From an uncultured Saprospiraceae bacterium (lineage in GTDB: Bacteria > Bacteroidota > Bacteroidia > Chitinophagales > Saprospiraceae): a stretch of DNA of 52,662 nt. Below are positions 1 through 9,650 of this stretch, piece after piece; position 1 is the stretch's first letter, and every line of letters starts with the position of its first letter. The DNA lies in NCBI GenBank assembly GCA_937926205.1, contig CALEYL010000007.1, positions 1 to 52,662 on the forward strand, written 5' to 3'. Below the pieces are notes generated by a model. That model saw only the letters and a list, made by a program, of their open reading frames with translations, searched no databases and was not told the origin of the DNA. Made by a program: the position numbers and the translations under genes.

Positions 1-81
1 AGGTTCCCGGCTTTAAGGTCGATGGAATTTCCTATTGTTTGTGTGTCCGTAGATAAACTACTATAACCTCAATGAAAGCAC

Positions 82-112
82 TTGCCCTGTGGGAGCATTT
101 TCCACAGGGCAA
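82..112. repeat. Intergenic hairpin, 11-bp perfect stem
   Basis: Arms TTGCCCTGTGG (82-92) and CCACAGGGCAA (102-112) are perfectly complementary around a 9-nt loop. No T-run follows on either strand, so it is a poor intrinsic terminator. It lies downstream of the MscS-like gene. I see no gene in the rest of bases 1-211. Confidence 0.5.
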
Positions 113-211
113 ATGCCCGCTTCGAAAGATGCTGATTTATTGCCCGTAGATCTTCCGGGATCAATTTAAAGTAAAATGCTTCGATGCTTTCCTTCGCCCT
201 TTTAGGTAGCC

Positions 212-913
212 TCACCCCTCCAAATCACGCAACAGCCGGTACTTCGCCTTTTCAAAAAAATCATTGTTCAACACATAAAAACGCAGGGTTGCCCGCTGGT
301 CTTCCAGCGCTACGCTGACGGGGCTGGACAGGATGATCCAGGGGTTGCTGTAAAGGGCTTTTTCCATTTTTTGCCTGACTCCGACAGGATTGTTTGCTGA
401 CAATTCCACCACAAAGGTTTTGTACAGGATTTCTGGCAGGCTTTTTTGGCCGATTTTTACTTCCGTATTAACCAGGCGGTAGGGAATGAGCATCTTTTCA
501 CCTTCCGGTCCGATGATTTTTAAATCGCGGCTGCCAAATTCCAGGATGCTGCCGGTATGCCCGTTCAGGCTGATGGCATCTCCCAACTGGAGCTTATCGC
601 TGAATTTCAGCACGATCCCTGAAAAATAGTTTCTCCAAAAGTCAAAAAATGCAAATAAGATAAGTCCCAGCAAAACAACCGTCACCGGCAGGCTGGTAAC
701 CAGCGCCTGATATACCAAAGCCACGGCATAGACACCCCAGATAATGATTTCTACCCGGTCAAGGCTTCTTTGATGGGCCTTGCCGCTTTCTTTCAGCAGC
801 ATGATCGGCAGAATCAGGCGACGGTACAGCCTGAATCCCATAAAAATGAGGACTCCAATGACGGCCAATATAAAGACCATAGAAAAGGGAATGCTGTTGA
901 TAAAAGGCTCCAT
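212..913 (-). CDS. MscS-like mechanosensitive channel domain protein
   Basis: This 233-residue membrane protein resembles the pore and beta-domain region of small MscS-type mechanosensitive channels, which release ions and osmolytes on hypo-osmotic shock. I see a hydrophobic segment near residues 10-27, two more between about 55 and 95, and then the MscS pattern: an N-x-F-S-G-I pore-helix motif, L-G-D-A-I, G-x-x-G-S-I-x-x-x-G and a conserved I-P-Y where I-P-N is usual. It begins 7 bp after the stop of the large permease-ATPase gene on the same strand, so the two are probably co-transcribed and share a role in ion or volume control (inference). It is shorter than E. coli MscS. The start is the ATG at 911-913. 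Gating has to be inferred from the family. Confidence 0.75.
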   Translation of the reverse strand: MEPFINSIPFSMVFILAVIGVLIFMGFRLYRRLILPIMLLKESGKAHQRSLDRVEIIIWGVYAVALVYQALVTSLPVTVVLLGLILFAFFDFWRNYFSGIVLKFSDKLQLGDAISLNGHTGSILEFGSRDLKIIGPEGEKMLIPYRLVNTEVKIGQKSLPEILYKTFVVELSANNPVGVRQKMEKALYSNPWIILSSPVSVALEDQRATLRFYVLNNDFFEKAKYRLLRDLEG

Positions 914-920
914 ACATGGA

Positions 921-3900
921 TTATTTTAAAATGTTATTGTGTGATAACCAGTTTTCGATATTGGGTTTGACTGCGGAATGTATCGTATACGTCCCTTTTT
1001 CTACTTCATCCAGAATTTCCGCCTGAAGCAATTCCCGTAAATAAGGAGTGACTTCCGGCATATCTTCACCAAACAGGGTTTCCAGCTTTGTTTTGGTGAG
1101 ATTTTTGTTCATCAAAAACAAGTAAAGCAACCATTTCCAATGGCTTTCGGATGCTTTTAGCGTCTTCAGCGCAGGGCGCATCTCCAGGGTAATCCTGTTC
1201 TCCGAAAATTCTTTGATTTGCCGCAACCAGATTTGCAAACCGAGGCCGATATTTCCGTTGCTTTCGGTGTGAATTTTATGGATCAGGCGGTTAAATGTTT
1301 TCCCTTCCAGCCTGTTCTCCTCCCCTTCGAAAACAAGGTCCAATCCGCCAACTTTATGCCGCTCCAGAATAATTTCCCGGAGGGCTTCTTTGCTGACCGG
1401 AGACAGCACGATCGTCGTCGCAAGGACCTTTTGAATCGGCCTTTGGCGGCTCAATGCTTCGAGGGCGTGGAGGTTAATGTTTAATATAAAATGATGCTTT
1501 TGATGGAATTTTTCGATCATTTCAATCAAAACGGACAGGGCGTCTTTTTCCAGCCTTCGATCCCACCAAACTTCGATGTCGTTGAACAGGAAGATGGCAT
1601 GTTGGGTTAAGCCTGAAAAACACTGTTCCAATTCTCCGGTTCTACCCGTAGCCGATGCCACAGCCCGTTGCAGCGCTTTGACGGTTCCTTGTTTTCCAAT
1701 GGAATCAATCTTGTAAATTTTACCTTCAAATCGGGTGTCCGCAATGAAGTCAGAAAAGTGTGTTTTGCCGGAAGCGCTTTTGCCGGCTATCAGAATTGCG
1801 CCTTTTCGTCCTTCCTTCAGGACTTTGTCCAATTGCTCCAATTCCCGCGACCTGCCCAGGTATTGCTGGTGAACGGGCAGGTGTTTTCCCTGAAACAGTT
1901 GTTTGTAATAAAAAGGCAATTTATCCAGTAACGCTTTATCGGGATAAAGGTCGTTTACAAAATCAAGCCCCAGTTCGATGTTGCTTTTTAGAGGGTATTT
2001 CGATTCGAAAACAGAAATGGCCGCATCGTGTTTTTGTGCGGAAAGCGTACTGTTCAGGCGCTGGCGCCACGCAGCTAAGGTTGTAGTAATTTGTTCACTG
2101 ATCTGGGCGATCCCTTTTTTGCGTTTAGAGACATTCATGTAACGGCTCCAGTTATCGGCGTGTTCTACCAGATAATGGGTATCCAGCTCCATTTGCAGGT
2201 CGTATTCGATGGCCCGGAGGTTTTCGTTGAATCGAAGGATCGTGTTTTCAAATAAGGTATTTTCTTCAATAAATTTGGCTTGTACACTTTCCAGCAGTTG
2301 CCGGATTTCCGGACCTCCCTGTACTTCCGACAAGGAATATTTCAACAGGTTAATCCGGTTAATGTGGTTGTCGTAAATATTGGAAACCTCTCCTAAATAG
2401 CGTTCCAGATGATTTTGAACTGGTCCGTTTAATTTTGATGCCAGGAGAAAATCCACAATATTGGGCAAGTCAACCGTGATGGGGGTTGAACCTTCCAGCT
2501 GCAGGTCATCAAAATTGTCCATAAGGGCCAGACTCATTAGTTTGACATCTTCCCGGACGATGTTTGCCACGGCATCCGTCTCCTCTTTTAGTTTTTGCAT
2601 CAGCATGTCTACACTGGCAAAAACACTTTCTTCGATGTTGAGGTTTCCGGCAGACTGGATGGCGCCTTTGGTTTCAAACTCCTGCACCAGGGACTGAATA
2701 ATTGCTGCATGCGGGGTAAACTGGGCCATAATCTGCTGGTTGACATGCTGATCCAAAGCGTAGGACAAGCTGCCGAGGCCTTTGCTCACCAGCAGATTTA
2801 CCTGAGCCAGTTTGAAATCGGTCTCGATGGAATTGTGAATGACTTCCTGGTTGCTGATCCAGCGCGCGGGAAAAGCGCGCCATTCTTCCAATCGGGTATT
2901 ATGTTGTCTGTAATTTCGCTGCTGCTGTAAGGCCGTAAACTGCTTCCCAAAATCATTTTCCTGGCACAGGGTGGCCAGTTCATTGCAACAATTCCGGCAG
3001 GCAGTTCGCAGTTCGAAGTCAATTTGAGCGCTCAGATTCTGGAAAAACAACGATTGACGTGCGGTTATCTGCGTCAACTCCACAATCAGATCCTGTATTT
3101 CCTGTTTCAGGGAATGGCTGTTTTGATAAAACCCGCTTATTTCAAACAGCGCGTAAATTTTCGCAATAATTTCATACCTGGTTTTGAAAAGGTTTTGATA
3201 CGACCCGATCCCAAAATTGACAAAGGTATCGTGAATGGAGGCAAACAAAACCTGCTCCTTCAGCAGCTGAGCGGGCTGATAAAATTTGACGGTTCTGTTT
3301 CGCGATTCGATGGGAAGCTTTAGCCGGGAAGGCACATCGCTGAACAGGGCCTCTATTGTTTCATGGAAGCGTTTGTTTTCTTCCGTAAACAACTCCTGAA
3401 TAACCGGCAATTCTTCTGACCTGATCTGTTGCAGTTTTTGTTCCAGGCGTTGCAGGAAATTCGAAAATTGCTGGTAAATGTCGGGAGCAGCGATCTCTTT
3501 TTCTTCAAACTGAGCCAATGCGCTTGCTGCCAACTGATAAAAACCCGTATATTTTTCCTCAATCGGACGAATCGCCTTTTCAATAAAATCGACTGTTGCT
3601 GCTTCAAAGCCGGTTTCAATTTTCCGGATTAAGTTATACAAGGCAGGAGCCTCGGCGGGGACAGGTTCAGGAAGAACCAGACGGGCGCCACCCTCGCTGT
3701 CAGCAGGGGGCAGCACATTGCCCTCTGCAGCAACAAAATCCATGACTTCAAAACGCGAAGACGCTTTCACGAGCAGGGTGGTACCAATGGTGCCTACCAG
3801 GTCGTTGGTTTTGGTGACAAAGTTTTTGGCTTCTTCCAGTTTGACTTTAGGGATACCCACCAGGACCAGATCGGTTTCGGAAGAATAAATTTTCATTAAT

Positions 3901-5894
3901 TCGTAGATGGGCCTTTCATCCAGCACATTTCCAATGACTTTAATCGAAGCGGGAACCCGGTATTCTTCCAGTAGCCGCCTGATTTTTTTTTCGATGACTT
4001 TCTTGTTGCTGTTCGTGTTGTCCACCATGATGACCCTGACCCGGGCATTTCGCCAAAGCTGGGAAGAAAGCAGGAATTTGGAGATGTTCAGCATAAGTTC
4101 CGCATTGTTCCCCACGCCGCGCCACCACAAATCAATTTGCTCATATTTTCTGAAACCATACCGGGCGTCGTAATCCAGGTAAAGCACATTGTAATCCAGA
4201 TCGATTAATTTCTGGGTCATTTGGGCAAACCAAACCGGATTTTTGGTATTCCTGCCCCACCCCATCAGAATCGTGTTGGGCTCTATGCCCGAAAAGCCGA
4301 AAGTTGCCGCTATCGTTTCAATGCCTTTGAAAACATTTTTCACCTCTATTTTTCTGCCGAAAACGCCGTATTCCTTTAAAATGTCGTCGCTAACGCTTTG
4401 CTGGTGCTTGGGGAAGAGTACGCTGGCTTCCTGATTTTCATGCAGGTCAAAGTTGGTGACGATGCCCCGGGTGCCAACCAGTTCTTTGCTGAATTCCAGC
4501 AAATAAGGCCGGTCATTTGATCCCCCGCTGAACAAAAGGATATTGGGCTTCCAGTTGCGCTTGTGGTCCTGTTTATCGTCCATTTTACGCAGACCGGTTT
4601 TGACGATGGAAGACCAGACACTCTGCCAGACATCGCCCGAACCCAGAGCCAGTTCTCTTTTGGCCAACCAGAAATAGATGCCGCCGATCACCAGAAATGC
4701 GACGACCATGGCCGCCATATCGAGACGGAACATCACCACAAAAGTGGCGATGAATCCGACCAAACCAATCCACCTTTTTATTTTGAAAGTAGGGTTGAAA
4801 TCAGAACTCGCCCAGCTTTCCAGATAGAAAGAAAGGTTAATGAAACCGTAGGCCGCCAAATAGAACATGGAACAAATGCGCGCAATGGTGTCCAGTTCGC
4901 CGATCAAAATCCCGCCTTCAGCAATGAGCACGGTAAAGAGGAGTGCATTCCGGGGTTCATTGCTTTTTCCAACGCCTTTGGCAAAACGCCGGGGGGTAAT
5001 TTTGTCTACCGACATGGCCTGAAGAATTCTCGGGGCCCCTAAAATGCCTCCGAGTGCCGAGGATAGAGTGGCGCCCCAGATACCAGCTACGACTGCCGGC
5101 GCAAACAAGGCCAGTTTGAGCATGATGTTGTTGTCGGTTTTCAACAAATCAGCATCCACTCTGAAGAAGACAAACAGGGCAAGGCCGATGTATACCAAAA
5201 AACCGGTTGCAATGGCCAGTAAAGTGCCTTTTGGGATGGATTTTTTCGGGTCTTTTAAATCTCCGGACATGGCAATGCCAGCCGTGAATCCCGTAACTGC
5301 CGGAAAAAAAATAGCAAACACTTCTTCAAGCGAAGCACTGCCCGCCGAACCCCAGAGTGGCAGGGATTTGGGGAGTTCAGGCGACACGCCAAAAAAGATC
5401 GAGATCAGGGACACGCCAATGGCTGCCATGATGAAAAACTGAGCCTTTAAGGCGACAGAGGTGCTGATCAGGGCCAATATCGTTAGGGATAACAGGGCTA
5501 GTGATCCGCCGATTCGCAAGCCGTTGATTCCGGCGTCAAAGCCCATATAGGCGTTGAAACTTTCTGCAAAACCAATGAGGTAAAGGGAGATGCTTAACCC
5601 GGTTCCCGTAAACAGGGTAACTCCGATGGCTCCGCCTATGGGAAGTCCGAGGCTTCGCGACAAGACGTAGTAGACGCCACCCGGGCCTACTTTTTTATCT
5701 GTTGCAATGGAGGAAATACTCAGGCCGGTCGTGACAGAAATCACATGCGCGACAACAATGATCAGGATGAGGCCAACCAAACCTGCATTGCCTACTACCC
5801 AGCCCAGTCGCATGTACATGATGACGCCAAGAATGGTGAGCAGGGAAGGGGTATATACGCCTGCAAAAGCGCCAAATTTCTTTTGTTCTGACAT
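921..5894 (-). CDS. Cation-chloride-cotransporter-like permease fused to coiled coil and P-loop ATPase
   Basis: A 1657-residue fusion. Residues about 1-430 form an APC-superfamily permease with some twelve hydrophobic segments. The opening resembles SLC12/cation-chloride cotransporters: a G-V-Y-T-P-S-L-L-T-I-L-G-V-I-M-Y-M-R-L-G-W run and then G-P-G-G-V-Y-Y. Residues about 446-730 resemble the USP-like cytoplasmic tail of that family. About 600 mostly helical, charged residues follow. The C-terminal part is an ATPase with Walker A GKSASGKT at 1371-1378, an acidic hydrophobic strand FLFNDIE near 1430-1440, and a possible winged-helix tail. Bacterial cotransporters of this family normally stop after the tail, so the ATPase half is the odd part. 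It shares a transcription unit with the downstream MscS-like gene. The substrate cannot be read from sequence; Na/K/Cl is suggested by family only. The start ATG is at 5892-5894. Confidence 0.75.
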   Translation of the reverse strand: MSEQKKFGAFAGVYTPSLLTILGVIMYMRLGWVVGNAGLVGLILIIVVAHVISVTTGLSISSIATDKKVGPGGVYYVLSRSLGLPIGGAIGVTLFTGTGLSISLYLIGFAESFNAYMGFDAGINGLRIGGSLALLSLTILALISTSVALKAQFFIMAAIGVSLISIFFGVSPELPKSLPLWGSAGSASLEEVFAIFFPAVTGFTAGIAMSGDLKDPKKSIPKGTLLAIATGFLVYIGLALFVFFRVDADLLKTDNNIMLKLALFAPAVVAGIWGATLSSALGGILGAPRILQAMSVDKITPRRFAKGVGKSNEPRNALLFTVLIAEGGILIGELDTIARICSMFYLAAYGFINLSFYLESWASSDFNPTFKIKRWIGLVGFIATFVVMFRLDMAAMVVAFLVIGGIYFWLAKRELALGSGDVWQSVWSSIVKTGLRKMDDKQDHKRNWKPNILLFSGGSNDRPYLLEFSKELVGTRGIVTNFDLHENQEASVLFPKHQQSVSDDILKEYGVFGRKIEVKNVFKGIETIAATFGFSGIEPNTILMGWGRNTKNPVWFAQMTQKLIDLDYNVLYLDYDARYGFRKYEQIDLWWRGVGNNAELMLNISKFLLSSQLWRNARVRVIMVDNTNSNKKVIEKKIRRLLEEYRVPASIKVIGNVLDERPIYELMKIYSSETDLVLVGIPKVKLEEAKNFVTKTNDLVGTIGTTLLVKASSRFEVMDFVAAEGNVLPPADSEGGARLVLPEPVPAEAPALYNLIRKIETGFEAATVDFIEKAIRPIEEKYTGFYQLAASALAQFEEKEIAAPDIYQQFSNFLQRLEQKLQQIRSEELPVIQELFTEENKRFHETIEALFSDVPSRLKLPIESRNRTVKFYQPAQLLKEQVLFASIHDTFVNFGIGSYQNLFKTRYEIIAKIYALFEISGFYQNSHSLKQEIQDLIVELTQITARQSLFFQNLSAQIDFELRTACRNCCNELATLCQENDFGKQFTALQQQRNYRQHNTRLEEWRAFPARWISNQEVIHNSIETDFKLAQVNLLVSKGLGSLSYALDQHVNQQIMAQFTPHAAIIQSLVQEFETKGAIQSAGNLNIEESVFASVDMLMQKLKEETDAVANIVREDVKLMSLALMDNFDDLQLEGSTPITVDLPNIVDFLLASKLNGPVQNHLERYLGEVSNIYDNHINRINLLKYSLSEVQGGPEIRQLLESVQAKFIEENTLFENTILRFNENLRAIEYDLQMELDTHYLVEHADNWSRYMNVSKRKKGIAQISEQITTTLAAWRQRLNSTLSAQKHDAAISVFESKYPLKSNIELGLDFVNDLYPDKALLDKLPFYYKQLFQGKHLPVHQQYLGRSRELEQLDKVLKEGRKGAILIAGKSASGKTHFSDFIADTRFEGKIYKIDSIGKQGTVKALQRAVASATGRTGELEQCFSGLTQHAIFLFNDIEVWWDRRLEKDALSVLIEMIEKFHQKHHFILNINLHALEALSRQRPIQKVLATTIVLSPVSKEALREIILERHKVGGLDLVFEGEENRLEGKTFNRLIHKIHTESNGNIGLGLQIWLRQIKEFSENRITLEMRPALKTLKASESHWKWLLYLFLMNKNLTKTKLETLFGEDMPEVTPYLRELLQAEILDEVEKGTYTIHSAVKPNIENWLSHNNILK

Positions 5895-6134
5895 TGTAGA
5901 CTGGTATAAAAGTGGCTGAGTTCAATACGATTGCACAAAATGCGAGGCCCTGAACATTCAGTGATGTATGGGAAAATCCATAATACGGATGCCGTAAAAT
6001 AAGCAATATATAAGCATTTACAAAGAAAGTAGGCGTCTTGAATAGGGAACATGCCCTTGCGTCCAACAAACGAAGCTATCAGTTCAACTCATCAGAATAT
6101 TTTTTCTTACTTTGGCCAACTAAACCACGATTGT

Positions 6135-6683
6135 ATGAAAAATACAAGCTTCCTGTTTTTTTCGCCGGGATTTTTTCTGCTTTTAATACAGTTGATGGGC
6201 TGCCAGTCTGCTCCGCAAAGGCCTGACGCCAATTCTGCCAGTGCCGACTATTTATTGCTGACAGAAGACACCAGCGGCGCGTACGGATACCGCAACCAAC
6301 TGGGAGAACTCCTCATTCCTTTTGGGAAATACGCCATGTGCCTGACCGATACTTTCAGAACCTATGCGCTGGTACTGGGAGAACAGGGCTTCGTGGTCAT
6401 AGACCGTCAGGAGCAGGTGCAGTACCAAGTTTTTAACTACGACAATGGCCCCGATTATCCCTCGGAAGGGCTTTTCCGAATCGTTCAAAACGGAAAAATC
6501 GGTTACGCCGATGCCGGGACGTATGCCGTTGTCATTCAGCCGCAGTTTGACTGCGCCTTCCCTTTTGAAAATGGCGTCGCAAGGGTAAGCAATAATTGTA
6601 AAACCGAACAAACCGGCGAATACAGCACCTGGGTCAGCGATGCGTGGAAGGAGATTGACAAGCAGGGAAATGCCACTAAATAA
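6135..6683 (+). CDS. WG-repeat lipoprotein
   Basis: A 182-residue predicted lipoprotein. I chose the ATG at 6135 over the upstream one at 6051 because it begins a signal peptide (MKN, a hydrophobic stretch, then lipobox L-M-G-C). The mature part shows degenerate WG/KWG-type beta repeats: units of the form G-x-x-G-Y-x-x-x-x-G-x-x-x-I-P-x-F, ending in I-Q-P-Q-F-D-C-A-x-P-F-x-N-G-V-A. Such repeats are common in exported Bacteroidota proteins, where their role is mostly unknown. It is divergent from the permease-ATPase gene, with 240 bp between the two starts. A weak -7-like TTACTTTG lies at 6108-6115, one base off the usual pattern. Confidence 0.7.
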   Translation: MKNTSFLFFSPGFFLLLIQLMGCQSAPQRPDANSASADYLLLTEDTSGAYGYRNQLGELLIPFGKYAMCLTDTFRTYALVLGEQGFVVIDRQEQVQYQVFNYDNGPDYPSEGLFRIVQNGKIGYADAGTYAVVIQPQFDCAFPFENGVARVSNNCKTEQTGEYSTWVSDAWKEIDKQGNATK

Positions 6684-6701
6684 ATTTAAACTACAACTGC
6701 A

Positions 6702-8936
6702 TTGAACGCAACCGTCTTTCTACTTACGCCGCCGTTTACCCAACTCAATACGCCTTACCCCGCGACGGCTTATCTGAAAGGCTTCTTAAATACTAAAAAC
6801 ATCAGCGCTTATCAGGCTGATTTAGGCATCGAAGTTATTCTGGCTTTGTTTTCAAAAAATGGCTTGTCCCGTCTTTTTGAGTACATCCACCGCCCTGATA
6901 TTGCGAAAGCTCCAGGCCAATCTGATTTGTCAAATCCTCATTTTTCAGAAAATGCTCAGCGCATCATTGCCCTAAAGCAACACTACATCCATACCATCGA
7001 CGAAGTGGTGTCGTTTTTACAGGGCAAAAACCCGACGCTGGCCCACCTCATTTGTCAGGAAGATTTTTTACCGGAAGCGTCCCGTTTTGAACAATTGGAC
7101 GATCTGGAATGGGCATTTGGCTCAATGGGTATCCAGGACAAAGCGAAACACCTGGCCACCTCATACCTGGAAGACCTTTCTGATCTGATTACGGAGTGCG
7201 TGGACGCGCATTTTGGCTTTAGCCGGTATGCCGAGCGGTTGGGGCGTTCAGCCAATAGTTTTGACGAATTGTACGACCATCTGCAACAACCTTATACCTA
7301 TATTGATGAACTACTGGTCAGTCTCCTGGCGCCCCGGATGGCTGAAGTTGCGCCCAGGCTGGTCTGCATTTCCGTGCCTTTCCCTGGCAATTTGTACAGC
7401 GCTTTTCGCTGCGCGCAATGGGTAAAAAAGCACTGTCCCGGCGTCAAAACGGCCATGGGCGGCGGGTTTGCCAATACGGAATTGCGCTCGCTTTCCGAAC
7501 CGCGGGTATTTGAATTTTTTGATTTCATTACCCTTGACGACGGCGAAGCGCCTATTGAGCATTTAGTGGAACATATAGCGGGTAAACGCCCCGTGGAACT
7601 CCTCAAAAGGGCGTTTGCCCTGGCAGACGGTAAAGTGGAATATTTCAACTTCAGCCTCAGCCCGGATTACAAGCAGGCGGAAGTTGGGACCCCGGATTAC
7701 AGCGACCTGCCACTCGACCAATACATCTCCGTGCTGGAAGTCGCCAACCCGATGCACCGCATGTGGAGCGACGGCCGCTGGAACAAACTCACCATGGCCC
7801 ACGGCTGTTATTGGGGGAAATGCACTTTTTGCGACATCTCGCTCGATTACATTAAAGTATATGAACCGGTGGCTGCGCAACTGCTCTGCGACCGCATGGA
7901 AGAACTGATTGCGCAAACGGGGCAGAACGGCTTCCATTTCGTGGACGAAGCCGCCCCGCCAGCCCTCATGCGCGCACTGGCGCTGGAGATCATCAAACGC
8001 AAACTGACGGTGGCCTGGTGGACCAACATCCGCTTTGAAAAAAGCTTTAGCCGCGACCTCTGTTTCTTATTGAAAGCTTCGGGCTGTATCGCCGTTTCCG
8101 GCGGGCTGGAAGTGGCGTCTGACCGCCTGCTGTCCTTGATTGACAAAGGCGTTACGGTAACGCAGGTGGCTCAGGTCACCGGTAATTTCACCGAAGCGGG
8201 TATCCTTGTTCACGCCTACCTGATGTACGGCTTCCCGACCCAAACGGCTCAGGAAACCATCGACTCTTTGGAAATGGTGCGGCAAATGTTTGAACAGGGC
8301 ATCATTCAGTCGGGGTTCTGGCACCAGTTTGCCATGACAGCCCACAGCCCGGTGGGCATGTACCCTGAAAAATTTGGCGCTGTGTGTGAAAACCCGGTCG
8401 AAGGCAGCTTTGCCAACAACGACCTCGTTCACCGCGATCCTGAAGGCGCCGACCACGAAAAATTCAGCTATGGCCTGAAAAAATCACTGCTCAACTACAT
8501 GTACGGCATTTGTTTTGAGTACCCGCTGCAGGACTGGTTCGACTTCAAAGTGCCGCGCACAAAAGTGGCGCCCAATTACATCGAAATGGCACTGATGCAG
8601 GAAACCTTCGAATCCCCGAAACCCAGTGCAAAAATCGTGTGGCTGGGTTCGGCGCCTGCTGTCCGCTATTTCAGCAAAGCCAGAAAAGGGCAACAATGGG
8701 AGATGGCCGAGCTGCTGTTTTATGGCAAAAAAGAAAACCTTTCCGTCAAGCTAGATAAAGCCCCTGGTGATTGGCTGGCGGGCATACTGCCGGAATTGGC
8801 TGCCGCTTCCGGAAAACTCTGGACGTTTCAGGAACTGCAGACACATTATGAAGGAGCCGGTTTGGATGATTTTGAGGGGTTTTGGAATGGAAAGGCGATT
8901 GGAAAGTTGAGGGCGGATGGCTTGGTCGTGGTGTGA
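6702..8936 (+). CDS. B12-binding-type radical SAM protein
   Basis: A 744-residue protein of the cobalamin-binding-domain/radical SAM class. The middle of the N-terminal half (about 215-260) looks like a degenerate B12-binding Rossmann fold with a G-G-G-F motif. The cluster cysteines are C369, C374 and C377 in HGCYWGKCTFC. That is CX4CX2C rather than CX3CX2C, a variant also seen in some peptide-modifying radical SAM groups. A TIM-barrel-like region follows, then a C-terminal region of about 150 residues. The start is the TTG at 6702: the N-terminus N-A-T-V-F-L-L-T-P-P fits the family and no upstream ATG is in frame. It follows the WG lipoprotein by 18 bp, but no precursor peptide gene is evident. 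The substrate is unknown. Confidence 0.8.
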   Translation: MNATVFLLTPPFTQLNTPYPATAYLKGFLNTKNISAYQADLGIEVILALFSKNGLSRLFEYIHRPDIAKAPGQSDLSNPHFSENAQRIIALKQHYIHTIDEVVSFLQGKNPTLAHLICQEDFLPEASRFEQLDDLEWAFGSMGIQDKAKHLATSYLEDLSDLITECVDAHFGFSRYAERLGRSANSFDELYDHLQQPYTYIDELLVSLLAPRMAEVAPRLVCISVPFPGNLYSAFRCAQWVKKHCPGVKTAMGGGFANTELRSLSEPRVFEFFDFITLDDGEAPIEHLVEHIAGKRPVELLKRAFALADGKVEYFNFSLSPDYKQAEVGTPDYSDLPLDQYISVLEVANPMHRMWSDGRWNKLTMAHGCYWGKCTFCDISLDYIKVYEPVAAQLLCDRMEELIAQTGQNGFHFVDEAAPPALMRALALEIIKRKLTVAWWTNIRFEKSFSRDLCFLLKASGCIAVSGGLEVASDRLLSLIDKGVTVTQVAQVTGNFTEAGILVHAYLMYGFPTQTAQETIDSLEMVRQMFEQGIIQSGFWHQFAMTAHSPVGMYPEKFGAVCENPVEGSFANNDLVHRDPEGADHEKFSYGLKKSLLNYMYGICFEYPLQDWFDFKVPRTKVAPNYIEMALMQETFESPKPSAKIVWLGSAPAVRYFSKARKGQQWEMAELLFYGKKENLSVKLDKAPGDWLAGILPELAAASGKLWTFQELQTHYEGAGLDDFEGFWNGKAIGKLRADGLVVV

Positions 8937-8980
8937 GGATGCAGGTATGCTCATTTGCATTGTGCAAAATGTCACGTCCC

Positions 8981-9397
8981 TCAATCCTTCATCAGCCCCA
9001 CCTGCCACAACAGTTTCCGTTCAATAATCCGGTCTGGATGGTTGATCTGGAAAATCTTTATTGTAGCAGCGCCAATGTTCGTTTTAGGATGGATTTCGCC
9101 AGTCTCGTTTAATTCAAAATGAGCATGCCATTCATCGGTTCGGGGATGGAAAAACCGGACAAGAACAGAACTGTTATGGAGAAATGTGCCCACGTCAGTC
9201 CCTTTGTTTCGATTGCAATCGGGGCAGGCATAGGCAAGATTATCAAGTGTTGTATCGCCGCCATGTTTGCGGCTGATAATATGATCAACATGGAATCCGT
9301 AGAAAGAATCTTCCGAAGGCAATCGGCAGTATTCGCAACGATAACCAGCATTTTGGGCTGCTGCTCTTCGAAGGGCTTCAGGGATTTTACGGCTCAT
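8981..9397 (-). CDS. HNH endonuclease
   Basis: A 138-residue stand-alone HNH nuclease. Visible zinc and catalytic features are C21-x2-C24, the H-V-D-H-I core (H36-D38-H39), N53 in L-D-N-L and C58-x2-C61 followed by N-x-N-K-G. This is the cysteine-bearing HNH type that cuts DNA with one metal ion. It starts 2 bp after the stop of a 77-residue gene on the same strand, so the two form a pair. It is convergent with the radical SAM gene, 44 bp apart. Solo HNH genes of this kind occur widely with a small acidic partner. No intron, restriction or phage gene is next to it, so its target cannot be inferred. Confidence 0.85.
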   Translation of the reverse strand: MSRKIPEALRRAAAQNAGYRCEYCRLPSEDSFYGFHVDHIISRKHGGDTTLDNLAYACPDCNRNKGTDVGTFLHNSSVLVRFFHPRTDEWHAHFELNETGEIHPKTNIGAATIKIFQINHPDRIIERKLLWQVGLMKD

Positions 9398-9399
9398 AA

Positions 9400-9633
9400 T
9401 TATGCGAGGCGTATCCGGGCATGCGCTTTAGCCAGCCGAATTAACCGCTCAAGCACGATATAATGATCCAACTCATCTTTTTCCTCTTCGGTGAGCTCCC
9501 CGTCTTTTTCTTTGTCTATTAAATCCTCCAGGCGAATGCTCATACCTTCCGGCGCTTTCATTTCCAGAACCCGTTTAGGATCCATACTGGCAATAAAATC
9601 GGCGACATGGTCATATACAGTTTGGACACTCAT
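9400..9633 (-). CDS. Small acidic/basic helical protein paired with HNH nuclease
   Basis: A 77-residue protein that I do not recognise by name. The middle is rich in D, E and K and predicted helical (around residues 32-60). The C-terminus is basic (R-L-A-K-A-H-A-R-I-R-L-A). It is the first gene of a two-gene unit with the HNH nuclease (2-bp gap), under a good Bacteroidota promoter at 9651-9681. The tight pairing is compatible with an inhibitor, adaptor or antitoxin role, but no motif proves this. Confidence 0.7.
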   Translation of the reverse strand: MSVQTVYDHVADFIASMDPKRVLEMKAPEGMSIRLEDLIDKEKDGELTEEEKDELDHYIVLERLIRLAKAHARIRLA

Positions 9634-9650
9634 TGATGAATGATTTTATA

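Noticed and set aside
82..112. Intrinsic terminator at the left edge
   Set aside because: A good stem but no T-tract on either strand, so it is listed only as a hairpin.
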